From Burkholderiales bacterium (lineage in GTDB: Bacteria > Pseudomonadota > Gammaproteobacteria > Burkholderiales > Usitatibacteraceae), in NCBI GenBank assembly GCA_025360815.1, contig JANYBL010000005.1:1-64000 (forward strand): DNA of 64,000 bases. The letters are read 5' to 3'. Of the stretch, positions 42,468 through 51,641 are shown piece after piece; the stretch's first letter is position 1, and each line of letters opens with the position of its first letter. A model generated the notes under the pieces. That model saw only the letters and a list, made by a program, of their open reading frames with translations, did not search any database and was not told where the DNA came from. The position numbers were made by a program, and so were the translations under genes.

Positions 42468-43502
42468 GTGTCATTTTTTCCGATCCATATGCAATCTAAC
42501 GTTGAGCCTGGCTCTAAACCGTGTTCAATCGCCTGCGCGGCATTAAGATTGGCATGTGTGCTGTGGGCACTCTTGTCGCTGGCGTTGTCATCCACATTAT
42601 CGTCTGCGGAAGTTGCCGTTGTATTGAACTCAGGCGAGGGCACGATCAGCATTATCGATAAAGCCACCATGACGGAAACTAAGCGCATTCCGGTTGGTAA
42701 AGAGCCTCACCATTTGATGGCTACGCAAGACGATCAACAGCTGATTATCGCCAACGCCGCATCTAACGAGCTCGTTTTTTTGAGCCCACTGACTGGCGAA
42801 ATTACCAATCGGCTCGGCCAAATTTCGGATCCTTACCAGCTTGGTTTTAGTCCCGATAGAAAATGGTTTGTGTCGGTTTCGATTCGATTGGATCGCGTCG
42901 ATATCTACAATGGCGCCGATTTCAAGTTGGTCAAGCGTGTTGCGGCGCCCAAAGCGCCCAGCCATGTTGCGTTTAACGGTGATAGCAGCCTTGCGTTCAT
43001 TACCTTGCAAGAGTCGGACGAGCTGGCGGCGATCGATCTAAAAACACAAACCCTGAAATGGAAAATACCTGTCGGGCGCATGCCTGCTGGGATCTGGGTC
43101 ACGCCGGACGATAAATACGCGTTGATTGGGATGACGGGTTCTGACTATGTCGAGGTCGTCGATTGGCGCAATCAGAAAACAGTCAAAAAAATCCCAACCG
43201 GCAAAGGCGCACATAATTTTCTCGCGATGGGCGATGGCAAACGGGTGCTCGTCAGTAACCGCGTCTCAAATACCGTCAACATCATCGACCAAACTACGCT
43301 GGCGGTGGTCGATACGATTGGCGTGCCCGGCGGTCCGGATTGTATGGAACTGACGCGTGATGGCAAGCAGCTTTGGGTCACATCACGGTGGGCGAAAAAA
43401 GTGACAGTGATTGATATGGCAACCAAGCAAGTGATTAAACAAATACCGGTCGGTAAATCGCCGCACGGAATTTATTTTATTTCACACGCCACGAGAAAAT
43501 AA
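42468..43502 (+). CDS. Exported YVTN/cytochrome-D1-like beta-propeller protein
   Basis: 344 residues. The start is GTG at 42468, with AAAGGA at 42457-42462 correctly spaced. A signal peptide (LACVLWALLSLALSSTLSSA) is followed by seven-bladed propeller repeats of about 42 residues: GTISIIDKATMTETKRIPVG, DRVDIYNGADFKLV, ELAAIDLKTQTLKWKIPVG and NTVNIIDQTTLAVVDTIGVPG. It lacks haem-binding motifs. Such proteins bind ligands or other proteins in the periplasm. First gene of a compact trio with the deacetylase-like gene three bases later. Confidence 0.88.
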   Translation: MSFFPIHMQSNVEPGSKPCSIACAALRLACVLWALLSLALSSTLSSAEVAVVLNSGEGTISIIDKATMTETKRIPVGKEPHHLMATQDDQQLIIANAASNELVFLSPLTGEITNRLGQISDPYQLGFSPDRKWFVSVSIRLDRVDIYNGADFKLVKRVAAPKAPSHVAFNGDSSLAFITLQESDELAAIDLKTQTLKWKIPVGRMPAGIWVTPDDKYALIGMTGSDYVEVVDWRNQKTVKKIPTGKGAHNFLAMGDGKRVLVSNRVSNTVNIIDQTTLAVVDTIGVPGGPDCMELTRDGKQLWVTSRWAKKVTVIDMATKQVIKQIPVGKSPHGIYFISHATRK

Positions 43503-43505
43503 GCA

Positions 43506-44327
43506 ATGTTTGAGTGGCCGCGCAACCCGATAAATGCTTCAAACGCTGCGCTTGGCGGGCTGTTTGCGATTTTTCTAGGTTCGGCTTCCGGTGCTGGCGC
43601 GGCTGATGCATTGGTGGCAGAGCGGCCTTTGCAATGTGTTGGTGCAAAGGGTGTGGTCTATTTGACAATCGATACCGGTCACATGGAACCGGCCGAAACG
43701 ATGGCGGCGATCCTCAAAAAATATGATGTCAAAGCAACGTTTTTCCTCGCCAACGAAAAAACGAAACGCGGTGATACATCGCTTGACCCCTCGTGGACAG
43801 CATTCTGGAAGGCGCGTGCTGTCGAAGGGCATGCATTCGGTTCTCACACTTGGCGGCACTGGTATTTTCGTGGTGATGTCGGTGCGGCTAAAGTCAGCTA
43901 TCGCCGGTGGGGCGCTAAGTCGGGCGAGACGTTAGGCCAGCAGCAGGTTTGTAGCGAGATCAGACAAAGCGAGGATGCCTTTAAAGCAATGACAGGGCGG
44001 GGCTTTGACCATATTTGGCGCGCCCCTGGCGGTAAACTCACGCCAAACACGACTCGTTTTGCCGAGGCTTGCGGCTACAAGCATGTGTCTTGGTCGCCAG
44101 CAGGATTGTCCGGCGATGAGTTGTCTAGTGAACATTTCCCGTCAGATAAATTGATTGCAGTGCAATTGAAGAACATCAAAGACGGCGATATTTTGCTCTG
44201 GCATTTGGGCATTTGGTCTCGCCAGGAACCGCTTTACCCAAGACTCGATGAACTGATCACAGGTCTAAAGGCCAAAGGATTTTGCTTCGCCAAAATCACG
44301 GATCATCCGAACTGGAAGAAAAGCTAA
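43506..44327 (+). CDS. NodB-like polysaccharide deacetylase with altered motif 1
   Basis: 273 residues with a signal-like N-terminus. Motif 1 is LTIDTGHM, so the second Asp of the usual TFDDG metal/base pair is Thr. Motif 2 is intact as GSHTWRHW, giving the two His ligands. Other family blocks: KKYDVKATFFLANE, FDHIWRAPGGKLTPNT and DILLWHLG. From memory a subfamily with DTG exists, so this may be a specialised active site rather than loss of function. Its stop overlaps the next start by one base. It may act on an envelope or exopolysaccharide, with the propeller protein as partner. Confidence 0.8.
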   Translation: MFEWPRNPINASNAALGGLFAIFLGSASGAGAADALVAERPLQCVGAKGVVYLTIDTGHMEPAETMAAILKKYDVKATFFLANEKTKRGDTSLDPSWTAFWKARAVEGHAFGSHTWRHWYFRGDVGAAKVSYRRWGAKSGETLGQQQVCSEIRQSEDAFKAMTGRGFDHIWRAPGGKLTPNTTRFAEACGYKHVSWSPAGLSGDELSSEHFPSDKLIAVQLKNIKDGDILLWHLGIWSRQEPLYPRLDELITGLKAKGFCFAKITDHPNWKKS

Positions 44328-45289
44328 TGTTTGAGTGGATATTTTATCAATTAGCCGATCGCTTCGCTGCCCTGCACGATTTAGTTTTTGAGTCGGCTGT
44401 ATTGCCATTGCTTCACTACGCCGGGCTTGGCGGGTTTGCTGAACAGGCGTTTGATTGGACTGAATTTTTTCTAATTGGCGCGATTGAAATTACGCTGTTA
44501 GCAATTGTGTTGGGCGCACTGGAAAAATGGCGTCCCGTTGAAGCGCAAACGGACGGGCAGTCGAAAAAAGTTGATATGTTTTACACCATGTTGCAGCGGC
44601 TGGGCTTTGTGCCGTTGGCGTTTTTTCTGGTAATGATCCCGTTCATAGACGGGCTTGATGCCTGGCTGCGAATGCAAAACATCATTCCACCGAAGCTTGA
44701 AGATGCGCTACCGTTCTTAAACGGTTCTCCCTTTTGGAGTTTTGTTTTTTACTTGGTTATTCTTGATTTTATTGGCTATTGGCTGCATCGCGGGCAGCAT
44801 AAATTCAATGTGTGGTGGGCGCTACACAGCCTTCATCATTCTCAGCGCCAGATGAGTTTTTGGTCAGACAATCGCAATCATTTGTTGGATGATCTGATGA
44901 TCCACGGCGCGTTCGCCTTGGTGGCGCTGCTCATTGGCGTAGCCCCTGGCCAGTTCGTGGTGATTGTGGTCGCTGGCCGTGTAGTGGAAAGCTTATCGCA
45001 CGCGAATCTGCGTTTAAGCTTCGGCCGTATGGGTGAATATCTGCTGGTGAGCCCCAGATTCCACCGGATGCATCATGCGATTGGTTTCGGGCATGAAGGG
45101 CGGCACCACGGCTGCAACTTTGCAGTGCTTTTTCCGATCTGGGATGTGTTGTTTGGCACGGCAAATTTTGAAAATAAGTACCCGGCAACAGGTGTTCGTG
45201 ATCAACTCGACGGACGCAATTATGGCGTCACATTCTTATCGCAACAGTGGCTTGCCATGGTGCGGCTGGTTCAGAGTTTGAGAGCTTGA
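44327..45289 (+). CDS. Fatty acid hydroxylase / sterol desaturase family membrane protein
   Basis: About 320 residues with four or five hydrophobic helices. The di-iron His motifs are complete: WLHRGQHKF (HxxxH), LHSLHHS (HxxHH), a lone His in NRNHLLDD and FHRMHHAIGFGHEGRHHG. The frame begins upstream at 44282, but ATG 44327 overlaps the deacetylase stop (TAATG) and is preferred. Family members hydroxylate or desaturate lipids and sterols in the membrane. Together with the preceding two genes it suggests modification of an envelope lipid or polysaccharide. Confidence 0.9.
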   Translation: MFEWIFYQLADRFAALHDLVFESAVLPLLHYAGLGGFAEQAFDWTEFFLIGAIEITLLAIVLGALEKWRPVEAQTDGQSKKVDMFYTMLQRLGFVPLAFFLVMIPFIDGLDAWLRMQNIIPPKLEDALPFLNGSPFWSFVFYLVILDFIGYWLHRGQHKFNVWWALHSLHHSQRQMSFWSDNRNHLLDDLMIHGAFALVALLIGVAPGQFVVIVVAGRVVESLSHANLRLSFGRMGEYLLVSPRFHRMHHAIGFGHEGRHHGCNFAVLFPIWDVLFGTANFENKYPATGVRDQLDGRNYGVTFLSQQWLAMVRLVQSLRA

Positions 45290-45427
45290 ATGCCGCATTG
45301 CTTGATCGCGTTGAGGCGGTGAATTTGCGACGCAACTCAGCGCATTGGCGGTTGGTAGTTAGTTGTTCAGCCGCTTGATTTTATCGGTTTTAATTGCAAC
45401 AAAATGAAATGTAACTGGGAGTACACC

Positions 45428-48400
45428 ATGATTCGAGCTTATTTTTGCCGCGCGGTTGTAACGAGTGCGATATTCGGTTGGTCAGCGTTGTTGGCATCCG
45501 CACAAGAAATGCCGTCGCGCGCCAGGTCGATCGATGCGCAAGAAGCTGCCAGCAATGCGACGACCATTCAATTGCGGTCAACAATCGCTCCGCGTTTTTC
45601 GGTGGTACTGTCGCCGAGCCAAGCACTGCTGCGAGAAGCGGCCAACAGCGCCCGCGGTAACGCCAAGGGAGCTGCCTCCGAAAAAACGGTGTCAACCCTA
45701 CTTGGTCTTGGCAAAGAACCCCCCGTCGCGCCGTATTATGTGGGCCCTGTTCTTGATAGCGGCATGGCGGCCAAGGAATTGTTTTGGCAGGCGGTTCCCG
45801 GGGGCAACGTTACCCATATTGTCGTGTCATCCGCTGGGGCGATGGGCATCCGCGCGAAGCTTCAACTGCCGCCCGGTTTGAAGATCGGCGAAATTCGTGT
45901 TGCCGCGACGGTTAATGGTGTTGCCGAGGCCTTGCCGTTAAGGCTTTCCCAAGACGGTGTGCTGTGGACACCCTACAGTGAGGGAAGTGAGCAGATCATT
46001 GAAATTTTCACACCGCAAAAAGTGAGCAAGTCGCAAATTCGGGTGGTGAGTGTTTCTCATTTTACAGAATCGATTTTGACGGGCAAAGTCGCTAAAGATC
46101 CGAGCATTCCGTCAGCGCCTACCGCGGGGTCATGCACGATTGATGTGGCGTGCACAACCAATAGTCCGGCGCTGGATTCTGCCATTGCCGAGCGAAGCAA
46201 CTCGGTAGCGAAGATTAATTTTGCAACGCCGAGCGGCAATTTTATTTGTTCTGGTACGCTAATAAATTCCAACACTGGATCGGTTCCTTTCCCCTATTTT
46301 TTGCTGGCCAATCACTGCATCTCGACGCAGGCGGAAGCCGCAAGCGTATCGACGATATGGTTTCGTAAGAACCTGAGCTGTGGCGCGAATGTGGCTAACG
46401 AAAACAATGCGTTTTTTCCGGGGCAGGTGACGCTATCGGGTGGCGCACAGCTCGTCTTTACGAATCAGATGGCTGACAGCACATTGTTGCGGCTCAATCA
46501 AAATCCACCGGCAGGTACGGTTTATTCGGGTTGGAATGCCGCACTCCTGAACAACGGTGATCCGGTTATTTCGCTCAGCCATCCCGCTGGGGCACCGATG
46601 AAGCGGGCGCAGGGCACGGTGGATGTAATCACGGCTACTGGACAACCGAGTACGACCAACACGACGGGTCTGCTTGGCTTGCAGGGTTACAACCAACAAA
46701 TGTATGGCATATTTTTTACGCAAGGCATTATCGAAGGTGGTTCGTCTGGTTCAGGACTTTTCACAGTCGGCACCGATGGTGGTCTTCAATTGCGCGGCGT
46801 TTTATCGAGCAGCACGTTGCGAAACGGCACCTCGTTGTCGTGCACCAATTTAAACGAAAATGCCAACTATGGCCGCTTTGAGATTTTCTATGAGCAAATT
46901 AAATACTTCCTGAATGGTCAGGCGCTGCCAGCCAGCGATGATTATCCCAACCAACCATCACCCACAGGGCCGGTACTGCCACTTAACGGCACGCTCAATG
47001 CCTCGCTAAACTACATTGGTGATTTGGATGTGTTCCGCGTGGTGGTGACCGAGCCGGGCACGCTTTCGGTGGGCAGTCGCGGCCTGGCCGCCGATGGCAC
47101 GCCGCTCGATACGATGGCGATTTTATTGCAGTCCGATGGTTCATGCATGCCAGACCCGACTGGAAAAAGCGAATGTAACAACAACGCCACCAATGACGAC
47201 GCACCGGATACGGTACCACCAGCGAGCCCGCGCGATACGAATTTCCTCATCAAGGATATTGCGGTGCAACCGGGCACCTATTATGTGAGCGTTGGCATGT
47301 GGGACCCACAGGCGATAACGCCGAGCGGATATCAGGTTTATTCGACATTCGTCTCGGCCAGATCGCCACAGACTATTACTTTCCTCAATCCTGATTCGCA
47401 GCCCTTGAGCAATGGCACCGTGCCATTTACCGCGACGGCGTCATCGGGTTTGTCTGTCACGGTTTCGAGCTTAACGACATCGGTCTGCAGCGTGACGGGT
47501 AGTAATATCTCTTTGTCTGGCGCGGGTGTGTGCACGATCACAGCCGATCAGGCGGGCAACACGATTTATGCAACCGCGGCGCAAGTTTCACAAAGCTTTA
47601 TTGTTTATACAGCACAACCACTTTCTAAACGCGGTGCAATCGATATCGATGGCAACAATAAGAGCGTGTTGCTGGTTCGTTCGCCCAATGCCATCGTGCC
47701 ATTGCGGGGTGGCCGCCTGCAGAGCAACCAGTTCGTGTTCACGCCGCAAGCCGATCCGGGCCCTTCTTTCCGCTTGGTGGGCGCAACCGATTTTGATGGC
47801 AACGGTAAAACCGATCTTGCCTTTCAAAACCCGACCGTGTTAGACGTAAATGGTCGCTCGAATGTGCTGGCATGGAATGATTTTGCTGCTGTTAATGAGC
47901 GCACGATTCGCTTGGTCAAGCCAGTCTGGGACGTGCAGGCAGTCGGGGATTTGGATGGTGATGGCCTAGGTGATTTGGTATGGCGCTATGTCGCTGATGA
48001 TCCGCGTGATACGGGTGTTTCATACATCTGGTTTTCAAACGGTGGGCTGGATCCGGTGGTGCGAAAACGTGGCGGCGCACCACTGAGTTGGAAACTGCTG
48101 GGCGCAGCTGATCTCAATGGCAACGGGGCTGCAGATATGATCTACATTAGCCCGACAGGCAATATCAGAGCCCTTATGGCAACGGCGGCCCGTACTTGCG
48201 CCAATTTTTCGGCAGGTGATATACCGTCCGGATTTACGGCGCTGAAACTCGCTGATTTCACTGGAAAACGTCGCGGCGATATATTAATTCGTAATGAATC
48301 CACAGGTGAGACGAGACTGCTTTCCCTGAATGCGGTTGGTATGTCGCTACCACCTTACATAGGCGACCCTGCTGATCCCAACGCCTCTTGTACCGCTAGT

Positions 48401-48622
48401 ACGCAAGTCGTGCCCAGCAAGGTGATTAACCTGCCTTTTGCCGACCCGACATGGCAGTTTTATGCAGCTGGTGATTTTAATGGTGATGGTATTTTTGACA
48501 TTGTTTGGAAGCAATCAAACGGAACGCTGACCGTTTGGCTGATGGGCAGCAATGGCGTCGTGCAAACCACGATCGCGAATGCGGGCATCGCTCCATCGGG
48601 CTATACCGTGTTTCAGCCTTAG
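45428..48622 (+). CDS. Large secreted trypsin-like protease with PPC, Ig-like and FG-GAP domains
   Basis: About 1064 residues. ATG 45428 is preceded by GGGAG at good spacing. A signal peptide (SAIFGWSALLASAQ) leads to a pro-region. A lysyl-endopeptidase-like S1 protease follows, with His296 (LLANHCIS), Asp350 (MADSTLLRL) and Ser440 (EGGSSGSGLF). Then comes a pre-peptidase C-terminal domain (~500-640), an Ig-like/MBG-type domain (ITFLNPDSQPLSNG...) and four FG-GAP repeats with calcium-loop patterns (DFDGNGKTD, DLDGDGLGD, DLNGNGAAD, DFNGDGIFD). Such layouts are typical of extracellular proteases. A terminator follows the stop. Confidence 0.88.
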   Translation: MIRAYFCRAVVTSAIFGWSALLASAQEMPSRARSIDAQEAASNATTIQLRSTIAPRFSVVLSPSQALLREAANSARGNAKGAASEKTVSTLLGLGKEPPVAPYYVGPVLDSGMAAKELFWQAVPGGNVTHIVVSSAGAMGIRAKLQLPPGLKIGEIRVAATVNGVAEALPLRLSQDGVLWTPYSEGSEQIIEIFTPQKVSKSQIRVVSVSHFTESILTGKVAKDPSIPSAPTAGSCTIDVACTTNSPALDSAIAERSNSVAKINFATPSGNFICSGTLINSNTGSVPFPYFLLANHCISTQAEAASVSTIWFRKNLSCGANVANENNAFFPGQVTLSGGAQLVFTNQMADSTLLRLNQNPPAGTVYSGWNAALLNNGDPVISLSHPAGAPMKRAQGTVDVITATGQPSTTNTTGLLGLQGYNQQMYGIFFTQGIIEGGSSGSGLFTVGTDGGLQLRGVLSSSTLRNGTSLSCTNLNENANYGRFEIFYEQIKYFLNGQALPASDDYPNQPSPTGPVLPLNGTLNASLNYIGDLDVFRVVVTEPGTLSVGSRGLAADGTPLDTMAILLQSDGSCMPDPTGKSECNNNATNDDAPDTVPPASPRDTNFLIKDIAVQPGTYYVSVGMWDPQAITPSGYQVYSTFVSARSPQTITFLNPDSQPLSNGTVPFTATASSGLSVTVSSLTTSVCSVTGSNISLSGAGVCTITADQAGNTIYATAAQVSQSFIVYTAQPLSKRGAIDIDGNNKSVLLVRSPNAIVPLRGGRLQSNQFVFTPQADPGPSFRLVGATDFDGNGKTDLAFQNPTVLDVNGRSNVLAWNDFAAVNERTIRLVKPVWDVQAVGDLDGDGLGDLVWRYVADDPRDTGVSYIWFSNGGLDPVVRKRGGAPLSWKLLGAADLNGNGAADMIYISPTGNIRALMATAARTCANFSAGDIPSGFTALKLADFTGKRRGDILIRNESTGETRLLSLNAVGMSLPPYIGDPADPNASCTASTQVVPSKVINLPFADPTWQFYAAGDFNGDGIFDIVWKQSNGTLTVWLMGSNGVVQTTIANAGIAPSGYTVFQP

Positions 48623-48644
48623 AAATTTTTTTAAATGTAAAGCT

Positions 48645-48669
48645 AAAAGGGCGCTTTGAGCGCCCTTTT
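48645..48669 (+). terminator. Rho-independent terminator of the large protease gene
   Basis: AAAAGGGCGCT and AGCGCCCTTTT form an 11-bp stem around a three-base loop, 22 bases after the protease stop. Confidence 0.85.
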
Positions 48670-48796
48670 AAAGTTCTTTTAATGTTCTCCTAGATTTCTT
48701 CAATTACTTAGGCATGCAAACATTTAAGCATCCAAACATTCAGGCTTGCAATGCGGTGCAGCGTATAATTTGTGCTACAAAATAGATTAAAAAAAT

Positions 48797-50191
48797 ATGC
48801 CAACTGAATTAAAGCAAGCCGCGCAACAAGCTATTCAACTACCCACCGCACGTATTGAATCTCTCGACCACGAAGGTCGCGGTATTGCGCACGTGGAAGG
48901 CAAAGCGATTTTTATCGAAGGCGCGTTACCGCGTGAACAGGTCACTTACCAAGCCTCACGCAAGAAGAAAAATTTTGAGACGGCGCACCTCATATCGATC
49001 CAAAAGCCAGCGCCAGAGCGGGTTTTGGCCAAGTGTGTGCATTATGAAATTTGCGGCGGGTGTTTGTTACAGCACGCTGATTATGCATTGCAAGTGGCAG
49101 CCAAACAGCGTGTGTTGGAAGATAATTTGGCGCGGATAGGCAGGGTTGAATGCGAACGTATCTTGCCCCCGATTTATGCGGCGCAATGGCAGTATCGCCA
49201 TCGGGCGAGGCTCTCTGTGAATTATGTCGCCAAGAAGGGCGGTGTGCTGGTCGGCTTTCGTGAGCGTAAATCGAGTTACGTGGCAGACATGAAATCTTGT
49301 GAAGTGCTGGCGGGCGGCATTGGGCAAATGATTGCGCCACTGCGCGATTTGATGACCAGCTTATCGATTCGTGATCGTATGCCCCAGATCGAAGTCGCGG
49401 TAGGTGAGCGCACCACGGCGTTGGTACTGCGCTTATTGGCGCCACCCTCTGCGGATGATGAAATCAAGCTCAAAGCGTTTGCCGACAAACATCGGATTCA
49501 ATGGTGGGTACAAGAAAAAGGGCCAGAAACCGCGGCGCCATTTTATCCGCTAGATGCGCCAGATTTAACCTACACTTTGCCGGAATATGATTTAGAACTA
49601 TTGTTCCGTCCCACTGAATTTACACAGGTGAACCACGCGGTCAATCGCTTAATGGTCGCGCGGGCGATGCGAATGCTTGATCCCCAGCCTGGCGAGAAAA
49701 TTGCTGATCTATTTTGCGGTTTGGGTAACTTTAGTCTGCCGATTGCCAGACTGGGTGCCCACGTGATTGGAGTGGAAGGCAGCGCGGCTTTGACTGACCG
49801 TGCGACTGAAAATGCCAAGCGAAATAGCCACAATGGGAACAGTCTTCGCGGCAGTAGCCTGAAAGGACATTCGCTTGCCGAGCGCTCAACATTTTTCCCC
49901 GCTGATTTATATACGGACCAAGTTGCTGCGATGCAACGTATTCCGGCGGTAAGTAAGATGCTGATTGACCCGCCGCGGGATGGTGCGCTAGAAGTTTGCA
50001 AATTATTGGGACGAGACATTCGTCCTGAGCTGAAACGCATTGTTTACGTTTCGTGCAGCCCGAGTACGCTCGCGCGCGATGCGGGTGAGCTGGTGCATAA
50101 CCAGGGCTTTAAATTAAAAGCGGCGGGTATTGTGAATATGTTCCCGCATACCGCGCATGTCGAATCAATTGCGTTATTTGAGCGCGATTAA
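48797..50191 (+). CDS. rlmD: 23S rRNA (uracil-1939-C5)-methyltransferase RlmD
   Basis: 464 residues, SAM-dependent rRNA methylation. TRAM domain ARIESLDHEGRGIAHVEGKA near residue 20. The Fe-S cluster Cys pattern is CVHYEICGGCLLQHADY at about 80-100. The SAM-binding motif is DLFCGLGNFSLPIARLG and the catalytic Cys is in VYVSCSPSTLARD. There is an unusual Asn/Ser/Gly-rich insert (NSHNGNSLRGSSLKGHSL) near residue 345. The first ATG at 48797 lacks a strong ribosome site but leaves no room for earlier starts. A strong terminator follows the gene. Confidence 0.95.
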   Translation: MPTELKQAAQQAIQLPTARIESLDHEGRGIAHVEGKAIFIEGALPREQVTYQASRKKKNFETAHLISIQKPAPERVLAKCVHYEICGGCLLQHADYALQVAAKQRVLEDNLARIGRVECERILPPIYAAQWQYRHRARLSVNYVAKKGGVLVGFRERKSSYVADMKSCEVLAGGIGQMIAPLRDLMTSLSIRDRMPQIEVAVGERTTALVLRLLAPPSADDEIKLKAFADKHRIQWWVQEKGPETAAPFYPLDAPDLTYTLPEYDLELLFRPTEFTQVNHAVNRLMVARAMRMLDPQPGEKIADLFCGLGNFSLPIARLGAHVIGVEGSAALTDRATENAKRNSHNGNSLRGSSLKGHSLAERSTFFPADLYTDQVAAMQRIPAVSKMLIDPPRDGALEVCKLLGRDIRPELKRIVYVSCSPSTLARDAGELVHNQGFKLKAAGIVNMFPHTAHVESIALFERD

Positions 50192-50220
50192 TTGCCGATC
50201 TATTTTCTGATGACAGAATA

Positions 50221-50253
50221 AAAAACGGCCTCAACAATGAGGCCGTTTTTTAT
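50221..50253. terminator. Bidirectional rho-independent terminator
   Basis: AAAAACGGCCTCA and TGAGGCCGTTTTT form a 13-bp stem with a four-base loop, flanked by A and T runs. It separates rlmD from the convergent Bax-inhibitor gene and can serve both. Confidence 0.92.
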
Positions 50254-50330
50254 TTGAAACGAAGCTGCTTAATGCCAAATGAATGCCAAATGAATGTCAA
50301 ATGAACGACTAATGCGTGACTAATGAATCG

Positions 50331-51026
50331 TTAATCCTTGTTGCCGGTAATTGCCATCAAAATTTGCAACAAGCTCGTAAAAATATTGTAGATGCTGATA
50401 TAAATGCTCAGCGTTGCGCTGATGTAGTTGGTCTCACCACCATGCACCACGCTGTTGATGGTGTAAGCAATCATCATGGATGAGAATAAAATAAACGCGG
50501 CACAAATCGCCAGCTGCAATGCCGGCATCTGAAAGAAAATATTGGCAAGCATCGCGACCATAAGCACAATCGCGCCGACAAACAAGAAGCGCCCCATGCC
50601 GGAAAGATCACGTTTAGTGGTGGCTGAAAACGCCGCCATTGCCATAAATACAATCCCCGTTCCGCCTGCTGCAACGGTAATGAGCTGCGCACCATTTTTA
50701 AGCGTGAGAGCCGCCTGTAGCAACGGTCCTAGGATCACGCCCATGAATAACGTAAACGCCAACAATAAATAGACACCCAAGCTGGAGTTTTTGTTTTTCT
50801 CAACCGCAAACATCAAGCCATAAACAACCGCAAGCAGTACCAGAACGCTCACAATCGGGCTGGCCCTCATGAACGAGAAATTCAAATTCGTGCCGATAAT
50901 GGCGCCAATGACGGTTGGGATCATGGTCACGCCAAGAAGCGCGTAAGTATTGCGCAACACGCGGTTCTGTGCCACTGCGGTGGTACTGCCTATCGAAGCA
51001 GGGGTTATTTGGAGATCAGGCTGCAT
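50331..51026 (-). CDS. Bax inhibitor-1 / YccA family membrane protein
   Basis: 231 residues, seven hydrophobic helices. NRVLRNTYALLGVTMIPTVIG and GPLLQAALTLKNGAQLITVAAGGTG match YccA/YbhL family blocks. The C-terminal helix region (YISATLSIYISIYNIFTSLL) is typical. The ATG at 51026 is preceded by GGAAGGA; the frame extension to 51059 is not used. Family members modulate membrane proteases (FtsH) or leak calcium. It is divergent from the LysR gene. Confidence 0.92.
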   Translation of the reverse strand: MQPDLQITPASIGSTTAVAQNRVLRNTYALLGVTMIPTVIGAIIGTNLNFSFMRASPIVSVLVLLAVVYGLMFAVEKNKNSSLGVYLLLAFTLFMGVILGPLLQAALTLKNGAQLITVAAGGTGIVFMAMAAFSATTKRDLSGMGRFLFVGAIVLMVAMLANIFFQMPALQLAICAAFILFSSMMIAYTINSVVHGGETNYISATLSIYISIYNIFTSLLQILMAITGNKD

Positions 51027-51641
51027 GTTGTAATTCCTTCCGTTAAGTTGACATGACAAATTATCATCAAGTATTTATCACTTTTTATTGTACAGCTTTG
51101 AACATTCGTATGTGCAAAAGTTCAATCAATATTCTCGATGTGATAGAGAAAAATTGATGGTTAACTATTTTCCTGTTCGTTTGTCGCTTTTACGATTGCG
51201 TAGTCGTCTTTATTTGCCGTATCAGCGCAATGCCCTTCATCACATTTTTGGCGCGAGACCAATAAATATTCTAGCTGGCCATCAAACGTGTTCAGATTTT
51301 AAGTTTTGATGGAGTTGAGTCCTGTGCAACGCCCGCGCCCGTGCGAACAGCAAATAGCAAATGGTGAACGGCAAGTGGCGATGTGCTTGGGATGAGAAGT
51401 GCGCGCGGAAATTAGAAACAAACGAATTTTACCGAGAAATCATCAATTGTAAAAACGAATTATAATGACAATATCGATTGTAGTTAACCTATAGCTAGGT
51501 TGTCCGATTTTATGTCCGCGGTTTGTATTCGCAGCTTGTGTTTCCCTTGATGTTTCTTTTTTTGCGTTTTGTATTTCATCTTATAGTTCGTTTTATCGTT
51601 TGTTGCGTCAAATCCGTCGCCACTTTTTTATTGGATAAGGC
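51027..51641. other. Intergenic region between the Bax-inhibitor gene and the LysR gene
   Basis: About 615 bases, AT-rich in parts. It contains an inverted repeat AACCTA-TAGC-TAGGTT at 51486-51501 and several -10-like sequences. No supported gene. Confidence 0.4.
51486..51501. promoter_or_regulatory. Possible operator (inverted repeat) upstream of LysR gene
   Basis: AACCTA and TAGGTT are inverted around TAGC. It lies 140 bases before the LysR start and could be an autoregulatory site. There is no direct proof. Confidence 0.25.
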
